Shown here piece by piece: positions 30,502 through 40,647 of a stretch of DNA of 64,000 nucleotides. Positions within the stretch are counted from its first letter, which is position 1, and each line of letters begins with the position of its first letter. A program made the position numbers and the translations under genes. The notes under the pieces were generated by a model. The model saw nothing but the letters and a program-made list of their open reading frames with translations, was not told where the DNA came from and did no database searches. The stretch comes from Melioribacteraceae bacterium (GTDB lineage: Bacteria; Bacteroidota; Ignavibacteria; Ignavibacteriales; Melioribacteraceae), in NCBI GenBank assembly GCA_026417375.1, contig JAOADJ010000032.1, forward strand, positions 55,501 to 119,500, written 5' to 3'.

Positions 30502-31551
30502 TTATTTTGGTTGAAATGATGTGTTGATTATTAAATCTTTTCTTGCTTCAAGCATATTAAGTATTTGTGATAATTCTTCATAACTTATAATGCTTCCATT
30601 TTCATCTCTTATTTCAATCTGATCTAATTTCAATTCACCACTATTTATTTTATTAATTAAATCATTTGGAATTATTGAACTGAAGAAATTAACTATGCTT
30701 TGTAAATAAATGTTAACTGTTTGATTCAAAGATTTTAATTTGAAAATTATTGGCTCACATTTTAATTCCTTAACCACTCCCGATTCATTAATTAAAGCAA
30801 TTACAACCACAACAACCTTTTGCCCATCAAACCATTCTCTGTTCTTTGAAATTTTTGACAAGTTTACAATAGTTTCATTTCCGACATCATAATTATCAAT
30901 TATAGGATTTGAAGAATTCAATGCATCATCCAGCGATTGAGATTCATTTTCCAAAATATTAGCTTTTATTTTATAACCAATTGCCCCGGATAAACTCGTC
31001 CATGAACAAATTACATTTCCAATATCAATTTCTTCATTATTATTTGGTTGTGTTATATAAAAAGTTGAAGTGGGATTAAGAAAAATTAATTCCTGATAAT
31101 CATCATCTAAAATTTCATTACGCTCAGAAAACATTTGAACAGTAATACCAATAACACCTTTAGGTTTACCTATTTCAGCAATTTGTTTGATTAAATCTTT
31201 ATCTCCATCAACATTGGTAAATTTTATATCAGAATTTCCTAGTTCATCACTAAAAATATTTCTAGCATTAAAAATATTTGTAGTAAAATTTGCTACTTCC
31301 TTAAAGCCTGAAGATAAATTTTCTTTCCATTCAATTTTTCCTTTTAAAAAAACTTTTCTGCCAATTGGTTGGGTATTCATAACCAATTGAAAAAATCTAG
31401 GTTGACCGCTCAAACTATTTGCTATATAAATTGCACCTAAATCAATTGAACTTATATCTCCAATTGTAATTAATTGAATACTGTTTTGAGCTTTAAGATT
31501 AAAACAAATAAAAATTGAAAGGATAAAAAAAAGGGTGGAAAATCTTTTCAT
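30502..31551 (-). CDS. Hypothetical secreted protein
   Basis: Signal peptide MKRFSTLFFILSIFICFNLKAQ; tightly spaced upstream of the FecR gene. Confidence 0.6.
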   Translation of the reverse strand: MKRFSTLFFILSIFICFNLKAQNSIQLITIGDISSIDLGAIYIANSLSGQPRFFQLVMNTQPIGRKVFLKGKIEWKENLSSGFKEVANFTTNIFNARNIFSDELGNSDIKFTNVDGDKDLIKQIAEIGKPKGVIGITVQMFSERNEILDDDYQELIFLNPTSTFYITQPNNNEEIDIGNVICSWTSLSGAIGYKIKANILENESQSLDDALNSSNPIIDNYDVGNETIVNLSKISKNREWFDGQKVVVVVIALINESGVVKELKCEPIIFKLKSLNQTVNIYLQSIVNFFSSIIPNDLINKINSGELKLDQIEIRDENGSIISYEELSQILNMLEARKDLIINTSFQPK

Positions 31552-31643
31552 GTGATTCTCCTTTAATTTGAAATTTCTATATGGAATGTAATTATTATTT
31601 CAAAATTCAACAAGAAAAGAATTTATCCCCCAAACTTTGTTGA

Positions 31644-31964
31644 TTAATTGATTGGTTCTTTATCCGGATTTATAAAACCAAACTGTGGTGTTGGTTGAAC
31701 ATCAATATTAATTTCACCAAATCGTTGTTCAAATTTTTCTATGTTATCTTTCAATGCACGTAATAACATTTTTGCATGTTGTGGAGTTGTAATAATTCTT
31801 GATAAAACTCTTGCTTTTGGAACACCCGGAACAACACGAGTAAAATCAATTACGAATTCTGCTGGTGAATGTGTAATAATTGCCAAATTAGAATAAATAC
31901 CTTCAGCTTCTTTTTCACCAAGTTCAATGTTTAATTGTTGTGGATTTTGATTATTTACAGACAT
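31644..31964 (-). CDS. DUF3467 domain-containing protein
   Basis: EGIYSNLAIITHSPAEFVIDFTRVVPGVPKARVLSRIITTPQHAKMLLRALKDNIEKFE. Confidence 0.88.
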   Translation of the reverse strand: MSVNNQNPQQLNIELGEKEAEGIYSNLAIITHSPAEFVIDFTRVVPGVPKARVLSRIITTPQHAKMLLRALKDNIEKFEQRFGEINIDVQPTPQFGFINPDKEPIN

Positions 31965-31985
31965 TTTCTACTCCTTTTTATGAAA

Positions 31986-32022
31986 AAACCCACAGCCCAA
32001 AAATTTTTCAAGCTGTGGGTTT
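31986..32022 (-). terminator. Rho-independent terminator downstream of the TPR gene
   Basis: Minus strand AAACCCACAGC ... GCTGTGGGTTTTTT. Confidence 0.85.
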
Positions 32023-32039
32023 ATTAAACTTAATTTTAA

Positions 32040-33185
32040 TTATCTATTTTCATCAGCTTTCTTAAATGCATCGTCAGATTCTTTTTTCATTCCTAAGTTA
32101 GCATAAATTTTTCCTAAAAGTTCCCACAAAGCTGGTTCTTTAGGATTAATTTCGAGATAGCTTTTAATATGTGGTAATGCTAAATTGAATTTTTCTTTAA
32201 CTTTATTTTCATCAACACTTTCCCCTTTCTTTTCTGCTTCATCACGGAATGATGTTCCCCATCTAACATAAGTAACACCTAAATTATAAATTGCATTTGC
32301 ATATTTAGGATCAATTTCAATTGCTTTTTTGAATTGTTCTTCTGCTCCGGCAAAATCACCTGAATTTAATAAAACAACACCATAGTTATATCTGTAAAAT
32401 TTATTTTCTGGTTCTCTTGCAACACCTTCTTTAAAAGCATTTACTGCAACATCCAATTTATTTGCTGCAATTAAAGCATTAGAATATCTTAACAATATTT
32501 CTCCATTATCGGGATATTTTGCTTTTCCAGCTTCCAGAACCTTTAATGCTTTATCTAACTTTTCATTTGCAACAACATCATTTTTTTCATCTTTAGCTTT
32601 TTGATATTGTTCTAAGTAAAGTTGTCCAAGCATTGCAACAGCATCTGGAGATTTACCTTTATCAGCAGCTTTTTGTAATGGTTCAATTGCTTTGTCATAT
32701 TCTTGTAAATTTATATAAACCATTGCCATATTAGAATATCCTGCAACTGAATCAGGTTCACATAATGTTGATACTCTAAACATATCTGCTGCTTTATAGA
32801 AAAACATCTTCATTGAATCTTGTGAAGTTGTTTTTGCTGCACTATTAAAATAGCTAACACCTTTATTAAAAGTTGCTGCCCAATAATATTTTTTTGATTC
32901 AACAATTTGTTTTTCAAATTTTTTGCTTGCTTTTAAAGATTTATCAAAAGCTTCAAGCATTTTTTCGTAGTTACCTTCTTCTCCATTTAAGTAACCTAAT
33001 AAATACCAACCTTCGTCACTCATTGGATTTTTAGAAACTTCTTTTTCCAATGCTTCTTTTGCTTTTGCAAATTGTTTTTGATTGATATATAACTTAGCTC
33101 CTGTCAATTCTGCTGATGAACATTCAAATGCCATAAAAGCAAGTGCTATACCAATAATGCTCAGTGTTATAATACTTCTTTTCAT
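32040..33185 (-). CDS. TPR-repeat lipoprotein
   Basis: Lipobox-like LAFMAFECSS; multiple TPR units (e.g. GAEEQFKKAIEIDPKYANAIYNLGVTYV). Confidence 0.85.
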   Translation of the reverse strand: MKRSIITLSIIGIALAFMAFECSSAELTGAKLYINQKQFAKAKEALEKEVSKNPMSDEGWYLLGYLNGEEGNYEKMLEAFDKSLKASKKFEKQIVESKKYYWAATFNKGVSYFNSAAKTTSQDSMKMFFYKAADMFRVSTLCEPDSVAGYSNMAMVYINLQEYDKAIEPLQKAADKGKSPDAVAMLGQLYLEQYQKAKDEKNDVVANEKLDKALKVLEAGKAKYPDNGEILLRYSNALIAANKLDVAVNAFKEGVAREPENKFYRYNYGVVLLNSGDFAGAEEQFKKAIEIDPKYANAIYNLGVTYVRWGTSFRDEAEKKGESVDENKVKEKFNLALPHIKSYLEINPKEPALWELLGKIYANLGMKKESDDAFKKADENR

Positions 33186-33340
33186 TTATTCTCCTATTTT
33201 ATTTAATTATAATATAATACGTTTTTTGAGCGTTCAAAAATAGCTATTTTGCTATGGTTAGGCAAGAAATAACACTTTACTTTTCTTTCAAATTGATTTT
33301 ACTTTTATAAAAAGATATTTTTGAAATAAAAGGATTAAAA

Positions 33341-34432
33341 ATGAAGACAGAAGAAATAATCAGAGCAGTTCCAAAAGTTCTTCTTCACGATCACCTTGAT
33401 GGCGGATTAAGACCTCAAACTATTATTGATTTAGCAAAAGAAATCAATTACGATAAACTTCCGACTAAAGATGCATCCGAATTAGCTGAATGGTTTCATC
33501 GTGGAGCAAATAAAGGCAACCTTGTTGAATATCTTCAGGGATTTGAACATACTATTGCTGTCATGCAAACTAAAGAATCTTTAACTCGCATTGCTTATGA
33601 AATGATGGAAGATATGTATAAAGATGGTGTATGTTATGTTGAAACAAGGTTCGCTCCGGTATTTCATACTGAAAAAGGATTGTATTATGAAGATGTAATT
33701 AATGCAGTTCTCGAAGGTCTTGAAAAAGGTAAACGTGATTTTAATGTTGGTTTTGGTTTAATTATTTGTGGAATGAGAAACATGAAAAACACCCTCGAAA
33801 TGGCTGAGCTTGCCGTGAGTTTTAGAGATCAAGGAGTTGTTGGTTTTGATCTTGCAGGAGAAGAAGGTGGATATCCTCCTAAAAAACATTTGGAAGCTTT
33901 TAATTATATAAAACAAAAAAATTTCTTTATTACTATTCATGCTGGAGAAGCTTTTGGTAAAGAATCAATCTGGCAAGCAATTCAAATTTGTGGAGCTCAT
34001 AGAATTGGTCATGCTACAAGATTAATTGAAGATATTATTTTTGATAAAGATGGAAACATTATTAAACTAGGCGAACTGGCTCAATATATTTTAGATACCC
34101 GTTTACCTCTTGAAATTTGTTTGTTAAGTAATGTTCATACTGGTGCTATTGATAAAATTGAAAATCACCCCTTCCCAAAATTATATAAAGAAAAATTCAG
34201 AGTATTTTTAAACACTGATGATAGATTAATGAGCGATACAACTCTAACCAAAGAATATGTTACTGCTCATGAATTATTTGATTTGAATTTAGATGATGTA
34301 GAAAAATTAAATATTAATGCTATGAAATCTTCATTTGCACCTCATAGTGAAAGATTAAAATATATTTACAATGTAATTAAACCCGGTTATGCAAAAATGA
34401 GAGAAAGACTTTTATCACTAAAAAATGAGTAA
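33341..34432 (+). CDS. add: Adenosine deaminase
   Basis: VPKVLLHDHLDGGLRPQT, VCYVETRFAP, TIHAGEAFG, AHRIGHATRL, FLNTDDRLMS. Confidence 0.93.
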   Translation: MKTEEIIRAVPKVLLHDHLDGGLRPQTIIDLAKEINYDKLPTKDASELAEWFHRGANKGNLVEYLQGFEHTIAVMQTKESLTRIAYEMMEDMYKDGVCYVETRFAPVFHTEKGLYYEDVINAVLEGLEKGKRDFNVGFGLIICGMRNMKNTLEMAELAVSFRDQGVVGFDLAGEEGGYPPKKHLEAFNYIKQKNFFITIHAGEAFGKESIWQAIQICGAHRIGHATRLIEDIIFDKDGNIIKLGELAQYILDTRLPLEICLLSNVHTGAIDKIENHPFPKLYKEKFRVFLNTDDRLMSDTTLTKEYVTAHELFDLNLDDVEKLNINAMKSSFAPHSERLKYIYNVIKPGYAKMRERLLSLKNE

Positions 34433-34434
34433 TT

Positions 34435-34773
34435 ATGGCAAAACTGCAATTTAAAAATTACACTTACACTTTCGATAAAAATGAAAAGAAAATTCTTCTG
34501 AATTTTTGTGATACTTTATTAAAACAAATGCAAACAGATGAAAAATTTTTTCAGGATGTAAGAGCATTTACTTCTATAACAGAAAAATTAAGATCAAATC
34601 AGTATGAGATTAAATTAACAAAAGAAGAAAGAACAAAATTAGTTTTCCGTATTAAAGAAAATCTTGAAAACATGAAAAAACAAGCTTCAAAAGGTTTTTT
34701 CATAAGAAGATGGTTTTATAAACAAGCATACAATCAATTTAAAAACATATTTGAAAAACATTTCGCAGATTAA
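34435..34773 (+). CDS. Hypothetical protein
   Basis: 112 aa ORF tightly packed between add and hutU. Confidence 0.6.
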   Translation: MAKLQFKNYTYTFDKNEKKILLNFCDTLLKQMQTDEKFFQDVRAFTSITEKLRSNQYEIKLTKEERTKLVFRIKENLENMKKQASKGFFIRRWFYKQAYNQFKNIFEKHFAD

Positions 34774-34774
34774 A

Positions 34775-36427
34775 ATGGAAAAAAGAATAATTAAAGCAGA
34801 ACATGGTAATCAAATTTCTTGTAAAGGATGGATTCAGGAAGCAGCTCTAAGAATGCTTATGAATAATTTAGATCCTGAAGTTGCTGAAAAACCAGATGAA
34901 TTAATTGTATATGGTGGTTATGGAAAAGCAGCAAGAAACTGGGAAGCATTCGAAGCAATTGTTGAATCACTTAAAAACTTAGAAAATGATGAAACATTAT
35001 TAATTCAATCCGGTAAACCAGTTGGAATTTTTAAAACTCATACAGACGCACCAAGAGTAATTATTTCAAACTCAATGTTAGTCCCTGATTGGGCTACTTG
35101 GGAAGAATTCAGAAAATTAGATGCACTTGGTTTGACAATGTATGGACAAATGACAGCTGGAAGTTGGATTTACATTGGAACGCAAGGGATATTACAAGGC
35201 ACGTATGAAACTTTTGCTGAATGTGCCCGAAAATATTTTAATGGTTCTCTTAGTGGAAAATTTTTATTAACTGCTGGCTTAGGTGGAATGGGTGGAGCTC
35301 AACCTTTGGCAGCAACCATGAATGGTGCAGCTTTTTTAGGAATTGATGTTGATAAGAATAGAATTCAAAAAAGAATTGATACTGGTTATATTGATATCAT
35401 GACTGATAATTTAGATGAAGCTTTAAAATTAGTTCTCGATGCTAAAAATAAAAATCAAGCACTTTCTGTTGGTTTAATTGGAAATGCTGGAGAAATTCTT
35501 CCTGAAATTTTAAAAAGAGATATTGTTCCGGATATAATTACAGATCAAACTTCTGCACATGATACTTTAAATGGATATGTTCCTATGGGAATGTCATTCG
35601 AAGATGCTTTAAAGTTAAGAAAAGAAAATCCCGATAAATATATTAAGCTTGCAAAAGAAACAATAGTTGTTCATGTTAAAACAATGTTAGAGTTTCAAGC
35701 ACGTGGTGCAATAGCATTCGATTATGGAAATAATATTCGTGGAGAAGCTTTAGCTAATGGTGTAAAAAATGCATTTGATATTCCTGGATTTGTGCCTGAA
35801 TATATTCGTCCTTTATTTTGTGATGGAAAAGGTCCATTTCGTTGGGCAGCTTTAAGTGGCGATCCAAATGATATTTATGTTACAGATAAAGCTGTTCTCG
35901 ACGCTTTTCCAGAAAATGAAGCATTAAGAAGATGGATTGAAATGGCTCAGAAAAAAGTTCATTTTCAAGGATTGCCAGCACGCATTTGTTGGCTTGGTTA
36001 TGGCGAAAGAGCAAAAATGGGAAAAATATTTAATCAACTTGTTGCAGAAGGAAAAGTATCTGCACCAATTGTTATTGGCAGAGATCATTTGGATTGTGGT
36101 TCTGTTGCATCTCCAAATCGTGAAACAGAAGGCATGATTGATGGAAGTGATGCAATTGCAGATTGGCCAATATTAAATGCTCTTCTTAATGCTATTGGTG
36201 GTGCAAGTTGGGTTTCAGTTCATCATGGTGGCGGAGTTGGAATTGGTAAATCAATTCATGCAGGAATGGTTGTAGTAGCTGATGGAACGCAAGAAGCTGA
36301 AAAAAGATTAGAACGAGTTTTAACTTATGATCCCGGTATGGGAATAATTCGTCACGCAGATGCTGGTTATCTAAGAGCAATTGATAATGCTAAAAAGTTC
36401 AATGTGAAAATTCCAATGATTAAATAG
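34775..36427 (+). CDS. hutU: Urocanate hydratase
   Basis: [70 protein letters not shown]. Start refined to [12 protein letters not shown]. Confidence 0.95.
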   Translation: MEKRIIKAEHGNQISCKGWIQEAALRMLMNNLDPEVAEKPDELIVYGGYGKAARNWEAFEAIVESLKNLENDETLLIQSGKPVGIFKTHTDAPRVIISNSMLVPDWATWEEFRKLDALGLTMYGQMTAGSWIYIGTQGILQGTYETFAECARKYFNGSLSGKFLLTAGLGGMGGAQPLAATMNGAAFLGIDVDKNRIQKRIDTGYIDIMTDNLDEALKLVLDAKNKNQALSVGLIGNAGEILPEILKRDIVPDIITDQTSAHDTLNGYVPMGMSFEDALKLRKENPDKYIKLAKETIVVHVKTMLEFQARGAIAFDYGNNIRGEALANGVKNAFDIPGFVPEYIRPLFCDGKGPFRWAALSGDPNDIYVTDKAVLDAFPENEALRRWIEMAQKKVHFQGLPARICWLGYGERAKMGKIFNQLVAEGKVSAPIVIGRDHLDCGSVASPNRETEGMIDGSDAIADWPILNALLNAIGGASWVSVHHGGGVGIGKSIHAGMVVVADGTQEAEKRLERVLTYDPGMGIIRHADAGYLRAIDNAKKFNVKIPMIK

Positions 36428-36437
36428 AGGTGTAAAA

Positions 36438-37382
36438 ATGAAAGTATTAATTGCAGACAAATTTCCGGATGTTTTTATTCAACAGTTAAAAGAAAATAAT
36501 GTTGAAGTTCTATATGAACCCAAATTAGGTGAAAATGATTTACCAAATTCAATTAAAGATGTTGATTGTTTAGTTGTTCGTTCAACAGTTGTAAATGCAA
36601 AAACAATTGAAGAATCCAATTCACTAAAATTAATAATCAGAGCTGGATCCGGTGTAAACAATATTGATATAAATGCAGCAAATCAAAAAAATGTTTTTGT
36701 TTCTAATTGTCCCGGCAAAAATTCAATTGCTGTTGCTGAACTCGCAATTGGTTTAATGATTGCTCTTGATAGAAGAATCCCACATAATGTAGCAGATTTT
36801 AAAGCCGGTAAATGGAATAAAGGTGAGTATTCTAAAGCTGAAGGATTATTTGGGAAAACTCTGGCAATAGTTGGTTATGGTGCAATTGGTAAAGAAGTTG
36901 CTAAACGTGCATTAGCATTCGGAATGAAAATTTATGCAAAAGATATTTTTCCTATAAATGATCCAAATGTAACAGTATTCGAAAAATTTGAAGATGTACT
37001 TCCGATTGCAGATGTTATTTCAGTTCATTTACCACAAAATTCTGAAACAAAAAATTTATTTAATGATAATTTATTTAATTTGATGAAGAATGGAGCAATT
37101 TTTATTAACACTTCAAGAGCAGGAGTTGTAAATGAAGATTCGTTAATAAAAGCTGTAAAAGAAAAAAATATTAAAGCTGGACTTGATGTTTTTATTGGTG
37201 AGCCTGAAGATAAAGGAGGAAGTGTATCATCAAAACTTCAGGAAATTGATAATATTTATGTAACACATCATATCGGCGCTTCAACAGAACAAGCACAGAA
37301 TGCTGTTGCAGAAGAAACTGTTAATATAATTTTAGATTATATTAAAACCGGTGAAATAAGAAACTGTGTAAATAAAAAATAA
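36438..37382 (+). CDS. serA: D-3-phosphoglycerate dehydrogenase-like 2-hydroxyacid dehydrogenase
   Basis: IIRAGSGVNNIDI, GKTLAIVGYGAIGKEVAKRA, NTSRAGVVNEDSL, THHIGAST. Confidence 0.85.
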   Translation: MKVLIADKFPDVFIQQLKENNVEVLYEPKLGENDLPNSIKDVDCLVVRSTVVNAKTIEESNSLKLIIRAGSGVNNIDINAANQKNVFVSNCPGKNSIAVAELAIGLMIALDRRIPHNVADFKAGKWNKGEYSKAEGLFGKTLAIVGYGAIGKEVAKRALAFGMKIYAKDIFPINDPNVTVFEKFEDVLPIADVISVHLPQNSETKNLFNDNLFNLMKNGAIFINTSRAGVVNEDSLIKAVKEKNIKAGLDVFIGEPEDKGGSVSSKLQEIDNIYVTHHIGASTEQAQNAVAEETVNIILDYIKTGEIRNCVNKK

Positions 37383-37396
37383 TTATGTTATATAGA

Positions 37397-37424
37397 GATG
37401 CCGCTGAAAATTTTCAACGGCATC
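37397..37424. terminator. Stem-loop between convergent genes, probable terminator
   Basis: GATGCCG-CTGAAAATTTTCAA-CGGCATC between the serA-like (+) and porin-like (-) genes. Confidence 0.65.
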
Positions 37425-37435
37425 AAATTTAATAA

Positions 37436-38644
37436 TTAAAAGAAATAATACACTGCAAATAACAATCTCAAATTTGAAATATTTTTAGCATCTATTACTT
37501 TACCATTGTTATTATTATCATTCTTTCCATAAGCTGCAACAGTATATTCAACTTCTGTAGAAAATCTGGCTTTATTTGAGTTTAATTGTATGCGTGGTGA
37601 GATTCTTAAAAGATTATCAATATTTGTTGCTCTTCCATAATATGGTCCTGTTATTTTATCATCAGCACCAAGATTTTTACTATATCCTGCAAAAATTCCA
37701 TATTCAATTTCTTTTCCGTAAATTAATTCACCCCAGACTGATAATACTTTTATACTTGTATATTCTTCAAAACCATTATTAGGATTAATAAATTTAACAG
37801 CATAACCACCGAGCATCATCAGATCAGCTAAATTAGAACCATAAACTAACTGAGATTTTAATGTAAATAAATCTTTGTTATACTTTGCATATCCCGTTAA
37901 TGAAATACTTGGTAATGAATTATCTGTTTTAAGATTTTTTGTTGTAACAACTCTTGGAGTAATTTTTTTATAATCTAAACCAATCCCTATCAAATTATTA
38001 TTATTCAAATATTGAATTTGAGTATTGATGTTAGGAATAACTGAGTTTCTAAGATAAGAACTACTAAATCCATCAGGACCATTACTTGAGAAATCTCTTT
38101 GAGAAGCAGCAGTTAAAATCAATTTAATATTATCAAATGAATGTGTTAATCTAATTTGTGGATTTCTTCCAAAGGGTTGAAATGGTGCACCAGTATTAAA
38201 TGATACAACAGATGGAAACATTTCACTTATAAATAATGGATGCCAGGTTTGACCAACAAGCAGAGAGCTATTTTCCCAATCAAATTTTACAAATGCATGT
38301 CTTAATCTAAAACCATTAATATCTGCATCGTTTGTACCAAAAAATTCTGCTTCAATTTGTCCTGATGTTTTAGCTCCAAAAGCATCTGGCCCGGTTATTT
38401 TACCTAATAACCGTGATTGAATTGAAAGTATATTGAAGTTACTTTTAGCATTCACATCTGCGTTATTGGCATCAAGTTTTTCATTTTGAGGATATAAAAG
38501 AAAATGTCCTTCTCTTAATGAAATTGTTTGCCTTGAATCATAAAAAATATCAGTTTTAACAAAACCTGTAAAATTAATACCTATATTTTGAGCATATCCA
38601 TTTGATATTATAATGCTTAAAAGTAAAACGATTAATTTTTTCAT
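37436..38644 (-). CDS. Outer-membrane porin-like protein
   Basis: Signal peptide; GFVKTDIFYDSRQT...GQTWHPLF...PQIRLTHSF; C-terminal aromatic residue (AVYYFF). Confidence 0.72.
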   Translation of the reverse strand: MKKLIVLLLSIIISNGYAQNIGINFTGFVKTDIFYDSRQTISLREGHFLLYPQNEKLDANNADVNAKSNFNILSIQSRLLGKITGPDAFGAKTSGQIEAEFFGTNDADINGFRLRHAFVKFDWENSSLLVGQTWHPLFISEMFPSVVSFNTGAPFQPFGRNPQIRLTHSFDNIKLILTAASQRDFSSNGPDGFSSSYLRNSVIPNINTQIQYLNNNNLIGIGLDYKKITPRVVTTKNLKTDNSLPSISLTGYAKYNKDLFTLKSQLVYGSNLADLMMLGGYAVKFINPNNGFEEYTSIKVLSVWGELIYGKEIEYGIFAGYSKNLGADDKITGPYYGRATNIDNLLRISPRIQLNSNKARFSTEVEYTVAAYGKNDNNNNGKVIDAKNISNLRLLFAVYYFF

Positions 38645-38671
38645 AAGTTTTTCCTAAGTGATTTTTAAATT

Positions 38672-40219
38672 TTATTCTGCTCCAATACCTAAATATGTTC
38701 TCAGTTTTTCATCTTCATATTTATCAACTGATTCTTTTTCAGGATAAATTTTAGAGACAATATAAGCAACTAAAAATGATGCTGGCATTGAAATAATAGC
38801 AGGATTTTTTAATCCAAAGATTGCATCAGAATTTTTAAATACATCCACCCAAACAGTTGGACTCAAAACAATAAGAAGGACTGCTAAAGAAGAACCAGTA
38901 ATAATGCTTGCAACAGCACCTTTTGTTGTAAAATTTTTCCAAAAAATTGAAAGTACAAGTGAAGGGAAATTTGCACTTGCTGCAATTGCAAAAGCTAAAC
39001 CAACCATGAATGCAACATTCTGCCCTTTAAAAATTAAACCTAATAAAATTGCAACTCCACCGATAATAAGAGTAGCAACTTTAGCTACCTTTACTTCACC
39101 AACTTCATCTGTTTTACCTTTTTTTATAACATTTACATATAAATCGTGAGATAAAGTAGAAGCTCCGGAAAGAGTCAAACCAGCAACAACTGCAAGAATA
39201 GTTGCAAAAGCAACAGCTGCAATAAAGCCTAAGAAAAATTGACCACCAACAGATTCTGATAATAACAATGCAGCCATATTACCACCTTTATCGAAGGAAC
39301 TGATAACATTTTGTCCTACTAAAACCATAGCACCAAATCCAATAAAAAAAGTAAGAATATAAAAGTAACCTATAAAGCCAGTAGCAACAAAAACAGATTT
39401 TCTAGCTTGAATAGCATCGGGGACGGTAAAAAATCTCATTAAAATATGTGGCAGGCCAGCTGTACCTAAAATTAAAGCAAGACCAAGAGAAATTGCATCC
39501 CATGGATTTTTAACAAAACCACCAGGCGAAAGAACTGCATCAGTATATTTTTTAGTTGCTTCTTCAAAAAGAGTAATAGGGTTCATTCCAAATTGTGCGA
39601 GAGTCATAATAACTAAAAAAGTTGCACCACTTAAAAGTAAAATAGCTTTAATAATTTGCACCCAGGTTGTAGCAAGCATTCCACCAAACAACACATAAGC
39701 AATCATAACTAAACCAACAATTATAATTGCAATTTCATATGGAAAGCCGAACAAAATATTAATTAAAGAGCCTGCACCAACCATTTGAGCGATTAAATAA
39801 AATACAATTGTCATTAACGAACCAATAGATGAAGCAATTCTAACTGGTTTTTGTTTAAGTCTGAATGCTACAACATCAGCAAATGTAAATTTACCAAGAT
39901 TTCTTAATGGTTCGGCAATAAGAAACATTACTAAAGGCCATCCAACAAGAAATCCAATTGAGTAAATTAAACCATCATAACCTTTGAGCGATACCATACC
40001 AGCTATTCCTAAAAATGATGCGGCACTCATGTAATCACCAGCTAAAGCTAAGCCATTTTGAAATCCTGATATACTTCTATCAGCTGCATAAAATTCAGAT
40101 GTAGTTTTTGTTTTTTTTGCAGCCCAGTATGTTATTCCTAATGTTACTGCTACAAATGCAAAAAATATTATAATTGATGCAATATTTACTTGTCCTAAAG
40201 TTGTTTGAATAGTTTCCAA
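38672..40219 (-). CDS. actP: Sodium:solute symporter, cation/acetate symporter-like
   Basis: TSEFYAADRSISGFQNGLALAGDYMSAASFLGIAGM; SSS family; followed by a DUF485 gene. Confidence 0.9.
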   Translation of the reverse strand: METIQTTLGQVNIASIIIFFAFVAVTLGITYWAAKKTKTTSEFYAADRSISGFQNGLALAGDYMSAASFLGIAGMVSLKGYDGLIYSIGFLVGWPLVMFLIAEPLRNLGKFTFADVVAFRLKQKPVRIASSIGSLMTIVFYLIAQMVGAGSLINILFGFPYEIAIIIVGLVMIAYVLFGGMLATTWVQIIKAILLLSGATFLVIMTLAQFGMNPITLFEEATKKYTDAVLSPGGFVKNPWDAISLGLALILGTAGLPHILMRFFTVPDAIQARKSVFVATGFIGYFYILTFFIGFGAMVLVGQNVISSFDKGGNMAALLLSESVGGQFFLGFIAAVAFATILAVVAGLTLSGASTLSHDLYVNVIKKGKTDEVGEVKVAKVATLIIGGVAILLGLIFKGQNVAFMVGLAFAIAASANFPSLVLSIFWKNFTTKGAVASIITGSSLAVLLIVLSPTVWVDVFKNSDAIFGLKNPAIISMPASFLVAYIVSKIYPEKESVDKYEDEKLRTYLGIGAE

Positions 40220-40255
40220 TTATTCCTCCAAAATTTTGTTAACCAATTACAAAAA

Positions 40256-40570
40256 TTATTTTTTTAATATTTCATTTCTTAGTTCTCTTACAGCTTTATC
40301 ATATTTAGAATTTGCCCAACGAATGTAGTAACCAGTTAATAGCCATGCAAAAATGATAAGACCGATACCTAATGGTAACCCTAATGTTATAAATTCGCCG
40401 ATTTTAATTGCTAAAAATTCTTTGTAGAAAGCTATTGACAATATGAAACCGAAGTAAACAAGCAACATAATTGCAGTAAACAATAAGGACATAGTAAGTC
40501 GTTTCTTAACTAAATTTTTAAATTTTTCAGAATTTAATATTTCATGAACTCTTGTTGAATTAATACTCAT
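40256..40570 (-). CDS. DUF485 domain-containing membrane protein
   Basis: 104 aa, two TM segments: KNLVKKRLTMSLLFTAIMLLVYFGFILSIAF...LGIGLIIFAWLLTGYYIRWAN. Confidence 0.85.
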   Translation of the reverse strand: MSINSTRVHEILNSEKFKNLVKKRLTMSLLFTAIMLLVYFGFILSIAFYKEFLAIKIGEFITLGLPLGIGLIIFAWLLTGYYIRWANSKYDKAVRELRNEILKK

Positions 40571-40647
40571 ATATTCTCCGATTTTATTTAGTAGTTTTTA
40601 AATAATTAATGTAACTGGTATATTTAAAATAATACCAAAATGTATTT

